From Flaccisagitta enflata (taxonomy: Eukaryota > Chaetognatha > Sagittoidea > Aphragmophora), in the NCBI GenBank assembly GCA_965153355.1, contig OZ231127.1, forward strand, positions 96,038,001 to 96,102,000: 64,000 bases of DNA. The letters run 5' to 3'. Position numbers and translations under genes: made by a program. The notes beneath the pieces are model-generated. The model had not been told where the DNA came from. It worked only from the letters and a program-made list of their open reading frames with translations, and did no database searches. Below are positions 31,531-45,950 of the stretch, one piece after another (within the stretch, counting starts at the first letter, position 1; each line of letters begins with the position of its first letter).

Positions 31531-31643
31531 GAAGGCCTAGTAGGCCAATAAGGTGCGACGTGTGGATCGTCGAATGAATGCGTTACCAACCGACCAACAG
31601 ACGGACACAGCCAGTTATAGAGGTGCTTTGTCGCACCTAAAAA
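31531..31643 (+). mobile_element. HINE/pearl-like element (AGGTGCG stem type)
   Basis: AGGCCTAGTAGGCCAATAAG, GTGCGACGTGTGGATCGTCG, AATGCGTTACC, ACCGACCAACAGACGGACA, CCAGTTATAGA, then the stem AGGTGCTTTGTCGCACCT and AAAAA. The copy at 46743-46876 in opposite orientation matches throughout. Confidence 0.75.
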
Positions 31644-31756
31644 CAAATGTGATGAAATTATAATGAAATGGCAGGTTCTATTCTCCTCCCATGGGGTAAA
31701 AATAGATACACAGCAGCATCAATGGCAATCTACGATTCAGTTAAGGAGATAAGATA

Positions 31757-31920
<164 letters not shown>

Positions 31921-32045
31921 AACACACACTGACAAAACAAAATAAAACAAAAGCCAAGACTAACATTTATAAGGGTTTTCCTATAGTAAACCCAACCAAT
32001 ATAAGTCCAGTTTAGTCATCGAAAATTACATGAGTTTCTAAGAAT

Positions 32046-32049
<4 letters not shown>

Positions 32050-32089
<40 letters not shown>

Positions 32090-32112
32090 TGTGTGTGTGT
32101 GTGTGTGAAGTG

Positions 32113-32147
<35 letters not shown>
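32050..32147. repeat. (GA)n then (GT)n compound microsatellite
   Basis: GA to 32086, GT beyond, with one AAGTGAGA break. Confidence 0.95.
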
Positions 32148-32149
<2 letters not shown>

Positions 32150-32355
32150 ATTAAGCCAGACAGACAGACAGAGGCAGATACAAAGACAAACAGACTTACA
32201 GACAGAGGCGTGACGTTTGAATTAGATTTTCCCTTTCACAAAAAAAGGACCCCGACCATCCTCTTGATTCCATATTTATACGGCCCATGACCATTTCTTT
32301 TTTCCCAATTTTAGCTGACTGCGCCTTTTTCATTTTATCTACTATGCTCAACTCA

Positions 32356-32648
<293 letters not shown>

Positions 32649-32989
32649 CTTTGTGATACGCCTTTCCACCTCATAACATTTTATTTCCAATACATCTTTT
32701 CTCAATTAAGACTTCTCCGTCACGTTCTCTCAGTTTATCTTTTTACTATGAGTATATGAGGACCTTTCTGCTTATTACCTGTCATATCACTTCCCATTTC
32801 TATTTGAATTTTCCCGACTCCGCTGGCCTGAGCATCGTCCCCCATCATACATCTTTTTTTTGTACGTCCCCGAAAATCTACAAGAGGCGGTGTCTGTCGG
32901 TCTGTCTGTCGGTCTGTCTGTCTGTCAGTTAGTCCGTAACGCAAACGTTTTAAATCACGAAATACGGGGCTCTTTCTATGCACCAATCT

Positions 32990-33800
32990 GATCATCCATT
33001 CATTCATCCATTCATTCAATCATCCATTCATCCATTCATCCATTCATCCATTCATTCATTCATCCATTTATCCATTTATCTATTTATCCATTTATCCATT
33101 TATCCATTTATCCATTTATCCATTTGCCCATTTGTCCATTTATCCATTTATCCATTTATCCATTTATCTATTCATCCATTTATCCATTTATCCATTTATC
33201 CATTTATCCATTTATCTATTCATCCATTTATCCATTTATCCATTTATCCATTTATCCATTTATCCATTTATCCATTTATCCATTCATCCATTTATCCATT
33301 TATCCATTCATCCATTTATCCATTTATCCATTCATCCATTTATCCATTTATCCATTTATCTATTTATCCATTTATCCATTCATCCATCTTTCCATTTATC
33401 CATTTATCCATTTATCCATTTATCCATTTATCCATTTGTCCATTTATCTATTTATCCATTTATCCATTTATCCATTTATCCATTTTTCCATTTATCCATT
33501 CATCCATTTATCCATTTATCCATTCATCCATTCATCCATTCATCCATTTATCCATTCATCCATTTATCCATTCATCCATTTATCCATTCATCCATTTATC
33601 CATTCATCCATTTATCCATTCATCCATTTATCCATTTATCCATTTATCCATTTATCCATTTATCCATTTATCCATTCATCCATCTTTCCATTTATCCATT
33701 TATCCATTCATCCATTTATCCATTTATCCATTTGTCCATTTATCCATTTATCCAATTTCCTTTCATCCATTCATTTATTCATCCATTAATCCATTCATTC
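32990..33800. repeat. TCCATTTA/TCCATTCA octamer array, 0.8 kb
   Basis: Four-base TCCA alternates with TTTA or TTCA, so the true unit is 8 bp with two interspersed variants. All plus-strand frames are open ([12 protein letters not shown] type), as expected for an 8-mer without stop. Confidence 0.95.
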
Positions 33801-33996
33801 AATCGTCCGATTAAATTCATAAACAAGGTTCATTCATAGAAAATGTTCATTGATGAATTCTTAATCAGCGAGTTGCTTTCTGTTAGGAAGAATCGGCGTG
33901 ACGGACGGACGGACAAAGCTGCTAGTAGATGTAGAATCGCCAACCCATAGCTCAAAATACTTCCGCCACAATGATTTTGCGACTCATTCACATTTA

Positions 33997-35586
33997 AACA
34001 AGGCCAACACCTATAAGTCGCGTGCAGGACAAAAATAACTGTACTGACCTGACTCCTTATTGTATCTTTTTATTGAAAATCAGACTTAAACCAGACCCAA
34101 ACCAGACCCAAACCAGACTCAAACCAGACTCAAACCAGAACTAAACCAGACCAAAACCAGACCAAAACCAGACCAAAACCAGACCAAAACCAGACCAAAA
34201 CCAGACCAAAACCAGGCCTAAACCAGACCTAAACCAGACCTAAACCAGACAAGAACCAGACTTAAACCAGACATAAACCAGACCTAAACCAGACAAGAAC
34301 CAGACAAGAACCAGACTTAAACCAGACTTAAACCAGACTTAAACCAGACTTTAACCAGACTCAAGCCAGACTCAATCCAGACTTAAACCAGACTCAAACC
34401 AGACTTCAACCCGACTAAACCATACATAAATAATACTTAAACCAGACTTAAACCAGACTTAAACCAGACTTAAATCAGACTTAAACCAGACTTAAACCAG
34501 ACTTAAACCAGACCCAAACCAGACCCGAACCAGCAGACTTAAACCAGCAGACTTAAACCAGCAGACTTAAATCAGCAGACTTAAACCAGCAGACTTAAAC
34601 CAGCAGACCTAAACCAGTAGACTTAAACCAGTAGACTTAAACCAGCAGACTTGAACCAGCAGACTTAAACCAGCAGACTTAAACCAGCAGACTTAAACCA
34701 GCAGACTTATACCAGCCAACTTATACCAGCAGAGTTAAACCAGCAGACTTAAACCAGCAGACTTAAACCAGCAGACTTAACCAGCAGACCTAAACCAGCC
34801 AACTCAAACCAGCCAACCTAAACCAGCCAACTTTAACCAGCAGACTTAAACCAGCAGACTTAAACCAGCAGACTTGAACCAGCGGACTTAAACCAGCAGA
34901 CTTAAACCAGCAGACTTAAACCAGCAGATCTAAACCAGCAGACTTAAACCAGCAGACTTAAACCAGCAAACTTAAACCAGCAGACTTCATCCAGCAGACT
35001 TAAGATGCCAAATCTTCCAAAATGACTTAAAATGCCCAAAAACAACACAAATGACTTGAATTAACAAATTGACGTAAATGATCAAAAATGACCAAAAATG
35101 ACTAAAAGTAATCAGAAATGACCAAAAGCAACCAAAAATGACCAAAAACAAAAAAAAAATGACTCAAAACAACGCAAAAAAGCAAAGTGTTACTAAAAAC
35201 TACAAAAGCCAAAAAAAACATAGTGTGACTGAGAATGACTTGTAATGACTTAGAATGACTTAGAATGACTTAGAATGACTTAGAATGACTTAGAATGACT
35301 TAAAATAACATAGAATGACTAAGAATGACTTAAAATGGCTCATGATAACATAATATGACAAAAATGACAAAAAATGACAAAATGACGTAAGTGACTAAAA
35401 TTAACTGAAAATGACTGGAAATGACTTAAAGTAACATAAAATGACTTAAAATGACGTAAAATACCCTAAAATGACGTAAAACGACGAAAAAAAGCTAAGT
35501 GTTACGGACCGACCGACGGACCGACGGACCGACGGACCGACGGACCGACGGAGCGGGTTATAGAGTCGCGTGCACGCGACTAAAAA
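33997..35586 (+). mobile_element. Long HINE/pearl-like element (CAACACCT type) with expanded tandem core
   Basis: ACAAGGCCAACACCTATAAG and TCGCGTGCAGGAC at the left. The core is a 9-bp AAACCAGAC minisatellite (34083-34520) turning into a 14-bp AAACCAGCAGACTT form (34530-35003), then AATGACTTAG decamers (35220-35480). GGACCGACGGACCGACGGAC, GCGGGTTATAGAG, AGTCGCGTGCACGCGACT and AAAAA end it. At 1.59 kb it is eight times the compact copy, and nearly all the difference is tandem core. Confidence 0.85.
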
Positions 35587-35674
35587 CTCATCTTCTTTCC
35601 CTCGTTCAAGTTCTTCATCATGGTTGAGACAATTGTCAAGTCAGTCAAAGTTCATATTTGATTCGGTGAGTGAC

Positions 35675-36062
<388 letters not shown>

Positions 36063-36138
36063 TAAGCCGTTAATGGGATGGAAGTTGACGTCAGCGGTTT
36101 CTTGTTTCTGTTCTGAGTTTTGTCAAGACTTTTCCATG

Positions 36139-36236
36139 AAAACAAAAACAAAAACAAAAACAAAAACAAAAACAAAAACAAAAACAAAACAAAAACAAAA
36201 ACAAAAACAAAAACAAAAACAAAAACAAAAACAAAA
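36139..36236. repeat. (ACAAAA)n hexamer
   Basis: AAAAC-A hexamers with one shortened unit near 36187. Confidence 0.95.
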
Positions 36237-36302
36237 TAAAAAACAAAAATCCAGAAGACAAAAAAAATCACAAAACAGAAGAAACAGAAAAGCGAATGCA
36301 TA

Positions 36303-36372
36303 TTTCTAGTCGCGTGCTACGCAAATTCTACATGCCTCTTTGTCCATCGGTCCGTCCGTCGGTCTGTCCGTC
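36303..36372 (-). mobile_element. HINE/pearl-like 3' end fragment
   Basis: TTTCTAGTCGCGTGCTACGC, ATTCTACATGCC, GTCCATCGGTCCGTCCGTCG is the reverse of microsatellite plus stem. No 5' partner within reach. A GGGCAGCGG-ended fragment starts 30 bases on. Confidence 0.6.
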
Positions 36373-36402
36373 ACATTTTCCTTTTTTTCCTTTTTGGGCA
36401 GC

Positions 36403-36455
36403 GGCCCCAAAAGGGACGATGTCCTGTAGAACACAGGACCACTACTTGTCCTGTA
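36403..36455 (+). mobile_element. GGGCAGCGGCCCC-ended element, single end
   Basis: TTTTTGGGCAGCGGCCCCAA, GACGATGTCCTGTAGAACAC. No tandem core or second end follows. Confidence 0.6.
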
Positions 36456-36699
36456 ATTTTAAATGGTGGACGTGAACACAATTGGAACATAAGCCAAACG
36501 AGTTTCATAAATTGACCATTTTCGACGGGCTCATTATCAATACCCCCTTAACCTTCAGTAATAGGTAAGGGGTCCTTACCCAATTCTATTCTTCTTCTCC
36601 ATCCTCGAACAGCTTCTTTTATTTTTTTCATTGGCATTGTCGCGGTTTCCCTGTATCCCTGCACTTTCGTAACAGCGTGCGACTGTGTGTGCACGTGTT

Positions 36700-37975
36700 A
36701 GCGTATGCATTAATGTTCGCGTGAGCTAGTGGCCGTGGTTGTGTGCATGCATGTTGGGTTTGCGATTGTTTGCGTGTACATGTACGTGTGCATGTGGCTG
36801 CGGTCTTGCGCATGCATGTAAACGTGTGTTGGATTTACTTTTGCGTTTGCGTTTGTTTGCGTTTGCATTTGCATGTGCTTGTGGTGGTGGTCGCGGACGT
36901 GTGCACGCATGTTGGGTTTGCTTGTGCATGTGCATGCATGTAAACGTGTGTTGGATTTGCGTTTGCGTTTGCGTTTGTTTGCGTTTGCACTTGCATGTGT
37001 TTGTGGTGGTGGTCGCGGACGTGTGCACGCGTGTTGGGTTTGCTTGTGCATGTGCATGCATGTAAACGTGTGTTGGGTTTGCTTGTGCGTTTGCGTTTGT
37101 TTGCGTTTGCACTTGCATGTGCTTGTGGTGGTGGTCGCGGACATGTGCACGCATGTTGGGTTTGCTTGTGCATGTGCATGCATGTAAACGTGTGTTGGAT
37201 TTGCGTTTGCGTTTGGGTTTGTTTGCGTTTGCACTTGCATGTGTTTGTGGTGGTGGTCGCGGACGTGTGCACGCATGTTGGGTTTCCGTGTATGTTCGCA
37301 ATTTTGCGATTGTTTGCATGTGCGCCTGCGGCCTTGTGCATGCATATAAAGGTGTGTTGGATTTGCGTTTGCGTTTGCATTTGTTTGCGTGTGTATGTGG
37401 CTGCGGCCTTGTGCATGCACATGAACATGTGTTGGATTTGCGTTTGCGTTTGGGTTTGTTTGCGTTTGCACTTGCATGTGTTTTTTGGTGGTGGTCGCAG
37501 ATGTGTGCACGCATGTTGGGTTTCCATGTATGTTCGCGATTTTGCGATTGTTTGCATGTGCGCTTGCGGCCTTGTGCATGCATATGAACGTGTGTTGGAT
37601 TTGCGTTTGCGTTTGCATTTGTTTGCGTGTGCAAGTGGGGCTGCGGCCTTGTGCATGCATATGAACTTGTGTTGGATTTGCGTTTGCGTTTGCATTTGTT
37701 TGCATGTGCAAGTGGGGCTGCGGCCTTGTGCATGCATATGAACGTGTGTTGGATTTGCGTTTGCGTTTGCATTTGTTTGCGTGTGCAAGTGGGGCTGCGG
37801 CCTTGTGCATGCATATGAACGTGTGTTGGATTTGCGTTTGCGTTTGCATTTGTTTGCGTGTGCATGTGGGGCTGCGGCCTTGTGCATGCATGTGAACGTC
37901 TGTTGGATTTGCGTTTGCGTTTGCATTTGTTTGCGTTTGCATTTGTTTGCGTGTGCATGTGGCTGCGGCCTTGTG
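36700..37975. repeat. 1.3 kb higher-order minisatellite (77-bp and 122-bp units)
   Basis: The left half has 122-bp units (GTGGTGGTCGCGGACGTGTG, GGGTTTGCTTGTGCATGTGC, TTTGCGTTTGCGTTTG). The right half has 77-bp units (GGGGCTGCGGCCTTGTGC, ATGCATATGAACGTGTGTTG, TTTGCG hexamers). Neither unit is a multiple of three, yet the minus strand has no stop in any frame over nearly the whole array (about 394-410 codons each). Confidence 0.93.
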
Positions 37976-38089
37976 CCAGCTGTATTGACTCCCACGACAG
38001 TTTTGCTTTTATCTCCCAAAAGAAGCGATATCCCGACTTAGTCGATAAAAAGGAATTTAGAGTAAGCTTTTGAGTCTATTCTTATTTTC

Positions 38090-38926
<837 letters not shown>

Positions 38927-39254
38927 AAGTTAAATTCCATGGACATCTGACTCTGAACGCCCCCGCGCAGTTTTAAGTACGCCATTTTTATATTTGTTTG
39001 GATTTATGCGGTTTATTTCATTTAACTTTTATGATTATTGACGTTTTCATTTTTTCTTTTCTTTTCTTTTCCGCGGTCTCTTAAGGCAAGGGTTATAAAG
39101 GCGTTTTCCTTTTTTTGGAACAAAGCAATGAGGGCGAACTGACAAAGGAAGAGATAGAGAGAAATAACAACGAATCTTGTACAGACAGTAAGAAAGACAA
39201 GAAGGACAGACATGAACGGGCACACAAAAAGAAGAGAGAGGGAGAAGTGAAAGA

Positions 39255-39395
39255 ATTGAGCGGGGACGCGGAAGCGATTGACCGCTTCCGATTTGGTGGT
39301 TGGGATTGATCGAAAGCTACTACTAGTATTTGAACTGCAAAATGGAAGCGGAAGCGGAAGTGGCTTAAAAATCAACCGCTTTCACATCCCTAGAA
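39255..39395. mobile_element. Possible hAT-like fragment with GGAAGCGG subterminal motifs
   Basis: GGGGACGCGGAAGCGATTGA and AATGGAAGCGGAAGCGGAAG near the ends, then AACCGCTTTCACATCCCTAG. Repeated GGAAGCGG motifs near ends are seen in hAT elements, including the one at 26.7 kb. No target duplication found. Confidence 0.3.
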
Positions 39396-39421
39396 ATAAA
39401 AATGAACTTTGAGAAGACGGT

Positions 39422-39562
39422 TAGAAAGACAGACAATAGATGGAGAGACAGAAAGGCAGAAAGACTGACAAACAGACAAACAGACGGACAGAAAGACAGA
39501 CAGATAGACAGACAGAAAGAATTACAGTCAGACTGAAAGACAGACAGACCGACAGTGAGATG

Positions 39563-39624
<62 letters not shown>

Positions 39625-39819
39625 TACACAGACAGACAGATACACAGACACATAGACAGACAAAAAGACAATCAAAAAGACAGACAGACAGACAGACAGA
39701 CAGAAAGACCAACAGTCAGTCAGACAGACAGACAGACAGACAGACAAAAAGACAGACAAAAAGACAGACAAACAGACAGACAGACAAACAGACAGACAGA
39801 AAGATAGACAGAAAGACAT

Positions 39820-39872
<53 letters not shown>

Positions 39873-39958
39873 AAGATAGAAAGACAGACAGATAGACAGA
39901 CAGACAGAAAGACGAAAGGACAGACAGATAGTTTGAGAGAGAGTTATGTAGACAGACT

Positions 39959-40008
<50 letters not shown>

Positions 40009-40035
40009 GTGACAGACCGACAGATAGCCAGACGG
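39422..40035. repeat. (GACA)n array, 0.6 kb
   Basis: GACA tetramers with AAAGACA and GATAGACA variants. Confidence 0.96.
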
Positions 40036-40194
40036 CTAGACAAGGACCCGGACAAAGAAACAGGAACACAGAGGAGGGGGAGGATGGATTAGGCAATAGC
40101 ACGCGTAAAATACAAAAATGGTCAGCTGAGAATTTTTAGCACAACTGAGTGATGAATTCTCAAAATTTAGTTGTTCTTTTTGCAAAAGGTTTCT

Positions 40195-40408
40195 CGCATT
40201 CATGTGGCATGCGGGCACGGTGATGTAGCATGGGGGCACGGTGGCAATGATGTGGAAGGGGGGCCTGGTGATGTGGCATGCGGGCACAGTGATGTGGCAT
40301 GGGGGCACAGTGATATGGCATGGGGGCACAGTGATGTGGCATGGGGGCACATTAATGTGGCATGGGGGCACAGTGATGTGGCATGGGGGCACAGTGATAT
40401 GGCACGAT
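40195..40408. repeat. 21-bp minisatellite
   Basis: About nine units of GGCATGGGGGCACAGTGATG-T, diverged at the left end. Confidence 0.93.
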
Positions 40409-40426
40409 AGAAATCATCCTTGAGGC

Positions 40427-40780
40427 GTACACTACGTCTGTCAGAGTGCCTAGAAAAGCCAAAATTAAACTTTGCTCCTCAAAAATATTTTTCCTTTGCA
40501 AAAATGCATTCAAATGAGCCATCGCGCGACTATCAAATCAATCAGGAACCATCTTTAGGGTGACTTTGAAGTTTCCATAGATCTGAATGAGAAAGATAAA
40601 ATTTGCATCATGGAAAAATAGATTCCAATGATGATTCAATGCAAACTTCAACCTTACCCTAAAGATGGTTCCCAATTGATTTGAAAGTTGCGCAATGGCT
40701 CATTTGAAAGCATTTTTGCAAAGGAAAAATATTTTTGAGGAGCAAAGTATAATTTTGGCACTCTGACAGACGTAGCGTAC
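40427..40780. mobile_element. 354-bp foldback element
   Basis: GTACACTACGTCTGTCAGAG on the left pairs with CTCTGACAGACGTAGCGTAC on the right. The arms continue about 150 bp (GCTCCTCAAAAATATTTTTC, AACCATCTTTAGGGT). The loop is TTCCATAGATCTGAATGAG-like AT-rich sequence. Confidence 0.85.
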
Positions 40781-40849
40781 ACTCACGTTCTAATAAAATG
40801 ATATTTGTTTGATTCAAGTTGAGTTCGGCCGCGTATCTAATCACAGACA

Positions 40850-41041
40850 ATCACGTTTTCAAACAGGTCACTTGGTCACTCGCTACATTTGTTTGCTTGC
40901 ACCGCTCGCGCCGTTCACTTCATTTACAGGCTTGCTCATTCACTTTGCTCACTCGCTCTTGGGACAATTAAACTCATGAATATGTGTTCACACTGCAAAC
41001 GCGTTTAAGGGGAATTATCGCGTTTGTTGAAACACGCCCTT
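40850..41041 (-). mobile_element. GGGCGTGTTTCTAG-ended element, copy 4 (inverted)
   Basis: Interior GCTCACTCGCTC-type repeats and a right end TTGTTGAAACACGCCC. The left end is decayed. Confidence 0.6.
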
Positions 41042-41074
41042 CCATTTCTCATGTCTGCTCTCTCCGTTCATTAA

Positions 41075-41312
41075 GGGGGCGTTTTGAAAGGGCCACTTAG
41101 TCGCTTGCTACGTTTGTTCGCTCGCATCGCTCATTCAGCTCACTCTCTCCACAGCGCTCTGCTTCGCTACGCTCGCTTCGCTTGCTCGCACCGTTCACGG
41201 GCTCGCTCACTCACTTCGCTCGCTCCCTCGTGGGACAGTTGAAAATATTGTGTATGTGTTCACGCTGTTTCACGGGAGGGAACGCGTTTTTGGTCGTCAC
41301 TAGAAACACGCC
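41075..41312 (-). mobile_element. GGGCGTGTTTCTAG-ended element, copy 5 (inverted)
   Basis: GGGGGCGTTTTGAAAGGGCC on the left and CGTCACTAGAAACACGCCC on the right, with CTCGCTTCGCTTGCTC-type interior. Confidence 0.7.
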
Positions 41313-41367
41313 CTAATTCTCATCTTCCCGTAAATGCTTCTCCCAATTTGCGCTCCCCGTTCTCAAG

Positions 41368-41608
41368 TCTAGGACTCGCGGCTATGTAAGAGGTTTTGTC
41401 CGTCCATTGGTCTGTCGGTCCGTTGGTCTGTTGGTCCGTCGGTCTGTCGGTCCGTCGGTCCATTTGTCTATAAGTCAATTCCTAATTTTCGAGTTAAAAA
41501 GTGTATAAACGCGCTTTTAATATGCTTTTCTTGTATTTGTGTGAGGGGGGGGTCTGCCCCCCGCCCACCCGTCTGCGAGAATATTGTAACCCCGCGTTGT
41601 CCCTCCTT
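41368..41608 (-). mobile_element. HINE/pearl-like element (ACAAG-GTGAC type)
   Basis: GACTCGCGGCTATGTAAGAG, GTCCGTCC...GGTCCGTTGGTCTGTTGG, GAGTTAAAAAGTGTATAAAC, then CCCGCCCACCCGTCTGCGAG, AATATTGTAACCCCGCG. It shows the uninterrupted interior of the copy at 2480-3175. Confidence 0.65.
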
Positions 41609-41903
41609 CCTTCCCTTTCCTCTTTTTTTTTCCAAGTCTCATTTCAAGTTTCTAGTGACCTCTAATACGAAGCCCCGCCCCCCCCCCCACACGCGACAGG
41701 GGTAGCCGTGTATCCGTCCTTGTTTTTTTTTTCTCAATCCTTTCCTTCTTTCATATTTTTCCTCTTTCCTAGTAATTCTTTTACTTTCCTTTCGGTTCTT
41801 TGCCTTCCCAATTTTTTCTTTTCATATTCCTCTTCTCTTTTTTCACCTTTTCTTTTCTCCTTAGTTTATTTCTTTCTTCCGCTCTCCTATTTTTCTTTTC
41901 TTT

Positions 41904-42058
41904 TTAGTCGCGGACACGCGACTCTACACCTTGCCGTGTCGGTCCGTCCGTCCGTCCGTCCGTCACATTTCTAAATTGCGATCGTTTTTTTGCATTACTG
42001 CTCCTGCCCAACCGTCCGCGATCGCGCGACTGTCCTGCCGTGTATCCGGCCTTGTTCC
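41904..42058 (-). mobile_element. HINE/pearl-like element (GGATACACGG type), short
   Basis: TTTTTAGTCGCGGACACGCG ACTCTACACC, GGTCCGTCCGTCCGTCC, CTGCTCCTGCCCAACCG, and at the right CGTGTATCCGGCCTTGTT. An orphan right end of the same type (GTAGCCGTGTATCCGTCCTT) lies at 41700-41735. Confidence 0.7.
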
Positions 42059-42156
42059 TTTCCCCTTTTCTATGCCACCCCAACCGTCTTTCCTCCCTCT
42101 TCAAATGAACTTCTCCTTTTCACCGCTTTTCCTGTTTATCTATTTTTTTCCCGCTT

Positions 42157-42395
42157 TTTAGTCGCGTGCTACGCGACACCTCGCTTTGTCGGTCGGTCCG
42201 TCCGTCCGTCCGTCCGTCCGTCCGTCCGTCCGTCCGTCCGTCCGTCCGTCCGTCCGTCTGTCACACTTTACTTTTTTTTTGGGTTCTTGCAGTCTTTGGC
42301 CTAACCGCTCGTGCCCAAATGATCAAGCGACCTCAAAGACGGCCCCTGCCTACCCGCACGCGACTGGGGTAGCCGTGTATCCGACCGTGTGTCCT
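42157..42395 (-). mobile_element. HINE/pearl-like element (GGATACACGG type)
   Basis: TTTTTAGTCGCGTGCTACGC, a pure (GTCC)n microsatellite at 42190-42258, GCTCGTGCCCAAATG, CCCGCACGCGACTGGGGTAG, CGTGTATCCGACCGTG. Confidence 0.75.
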
Positions 42396-42471
42396 CCGAT
42401 TCATTTTTTCTCCTCCCCTTCCTGCCCTGACCTTGCTCCAGGTTTTCTCTTTAAGGTTTGTGTTCATTTGA

Positions 42472-42745
42472 GTAGCGGCCCCAAAAGGGCAGATGACCTA
42501 TGCTTTCACATATGGGGAAAATTCTGTTCCTTCTTGTTCTCCTTCGTCCACCCCCGTAGAGGTTAAAGTCTAGAGGCTCAAATCGTTGTCTTGAGGGTCA
42601 AATGCAAACCTAGAGGCTCAAATTCCAGCCTTGAGGCTGAAATCCAAACCTCAAGGCTTAAACCTCAGCCTCGAGGCTGAAGTCCCAGCCTCAGGGCTCT
42701 GATCCCACCCTGCATGCTTCATCCTACTCCGCCAGCCTCATATAA
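42472..42745 (+). mobile_element. GGGCAGCGGCCCC-ended element, left end and core only
   Basis: AGCGGCCCCAAAAGGGCAGA, ACCTATGCTTTCACATATGG, then 19-21 bp units (GAGGCTCAAATCCCAGCCTC type) to about 42740. No right end. Confidence 0.65.
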
Positions 42746-42805
42746 AAGCCAAGCGACCATTTCCTTCTAAGTTGGTTTCTTCGCTATTTTCAAAAGATTT
42801 CCCAA

Positions 42806-43156
<351 letters not shown>

Positions 43157-43267
43157 GAAGGAGATGATTGAGCTATTCCCAGTTATTGGCCTCGATAACG
43201 AGTAAGCAATATTTCGTCGGTGCTGAAGAAACAACGACACGTGCTGAGTGAATGGGCAACGTGGAAA

Positions 43268-43488
43268 ATACAGCTACCCAAGTCGCGTGCCAGGGGGCAG
43301 GGGCAGTAATGAGGGGGAGGGGGACCCCCAGATGCTTGGGTAGGGGGCTGAGTTGGCGGAAAAATCCTCAGTGAAACGCAAAAAAAAAATGAAGACGGGG
43401 TTTAGAGTCGCGTGCACGCCAACCGACCAACCGACCGACGGACCGACATAGCGGGGTGTAGAGTCGCGTAGCACGCGACTAGAAATTA
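43268..43488 (+). mobile_element. HINE/pearl-like element (GGATACACGG type) with a duplicated stem
   Basis: ATACAGCTACCCAAGTCGCG TGCCAGGGGGCAGGGGC on the left. Near the right, GGGTTTAGAGTCGCGTGCACG is cut by CCAACCGACCAACCGACCGA, and GGGGTGTAGAGTCGCGTAGCACGCGACT then follows. The first stem lacks its second arm. Confidence 0.7.
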
Positions 43489-43789
43489 TTAAAAAAAAAT
43501 GCAGGCGGATTTCCGATCTTCTAACTCTTAGATCCGTTAAGGCGGGATGTAACTGAAATTAGACCACGTGTTTTAAGCGATAACTATTGGACTTTGGTAC
43601 CCGGCAGGCGACAGTACATGCCCAATCGCCTGTGATCGCATCTGCCGGCCACTGGAAAACGGACCAGTTTAACGTTCTTCAGTGTTACAAGTCCTTGTTT
43701 GACATAAACTAAGCAGTTTGTGTCAATTTTCACTTTCAAGTGAGTTTAAAATTAAGGAAAGCAGCGTTTGGAGAGAAGAAGAGCTGAGA

Positions 43790-44024
43790 AAACAAGTGAC
43801 ACGGGTCACAATGTCGTTGCGGACGGGTGGGCAGGGGCAGCACACCCAACACCCAACCACCCTCCCAACACAGACACATACACAAAAAGCTTCTGAAACG
43901 CTCGTTTTCCCACTTTTCGACTCATGCTCATGGACGGACGGACGGACGGACCGACAAACGGATGGACCGACGGACGGACGGACAAACAAAGCCTCTTATA
44001 GAGTTGCATGTCCGCTACTAAAAA
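43790..44024 (+). mobile_element. HINE/pearl-like element (ACAAG-GTGAC type), complete
   Basis: AACAAGTGACACGGGTCACA, ATGTCGTTGCGGACGGGTGG, AAACGCTCGTTTTCCCAC, GACGGACGGACGGACCGACA, CCTCTTATAGA, a decayed stem GTTGCATGTCCGCTAC and TAAAAA. Confidence 0.72.
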
Positions 44025-44299
44025 TGGAGAAAGTCAAGAGGCATGAATCGTCGTCCATATTTTTCGACTACCAAGGATCATTGCCAATTCGATGAGCACT
44101 GTCCATTTGTCTTTCCATTTCTGCATCCGTCCATCTGTTTATCCGTCCGTCCGTCCGGCACCCATCCAATTATCCGTCTGTGCCTGGTCAGGTTCGTTTT
44201 CTCCACTTTGTGACGAGGGCATTGGACAGCATCTCCATCGTAGTTATTGTTTTGACTTATCCATCCCGACGAATCATAGTGAAGTAAATAAATGTCAAA

Positions 44300-44705
44300 T
44301 AATGAATGAATGAATGAATGAATGAATGAATGAATGAATGAATGAATGAATGAATGAATGAATGAATGAATGAATGAATGAATGAATGAATGAATGAATG
44401 AATGAAAAAATGAATGAGTGAATGAAATAATGAATGAATGAATGAATGAATGAATGAATGAATGAATGAATGAATGAATGAATGAATGAATGAATGAATG
44501 AATGAATGAATGAATGAATGAACAAATGAACAAATGAATGAATGAATGAATGAATGAGTGAATGAATGAATGAATGAATGAATGAATGAATGAATGAATG
44601 AATGAATGAATGAATGAATGGATGAATGAATGAATGAATGAGTGAATGAATGAATGAATAAATGAATGAATGAATAAATGAATGAATCAATGAATCAATG
44701 ATTTA
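44300..44705. repeat. (TGAA)n array, 0.4 kb
   Basis: TGAA tetramers with rare AAAA, GAGT and CAAA variants. Confidence 0.97.
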
Positions 44706-45004
44706 TTAAAACCCTGAAGATGCCATTAAAGCCGAAAAACGTGCTTATTTTCTCTGAATGAATGAATCAATGAACGAAAAAGCTCTGGACAAATTTCTAA
44801 ATAAATGTGTGCAAAAAATTTGACACCACATCAAAATTGGGTTTCTGACAGATGATGCAAAGTGCTTTTTAGATAACGCTTTTATCACCTTTTTTGGTTT
44901 CTCTGGTAGCTTTTTTTTCTTCGATTAATTTTTAATCTAGCAAAAACGATAATTTTCAATGATATCAGCAACATCTTTTAGGTTTCTTACTTGTGTGCTT
45001 TTAT

Positions 45005-45005
<1 letters not shown>
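44706..45005. other. AT-rich spacer, no feature seen
   Basis: No coding or element signal. Confidence 0.4.

Positions 45006-45950
<945 letters not shown>

Noticed and set aside
32978-33839. Three overlapping frames of 221-278 residues (FIHLSIYP type)
   Set aside because: An 8-bp repeat without stops gives open frames in all phases. The three frames are the same repeat shifted, so no selection on protein is implied.
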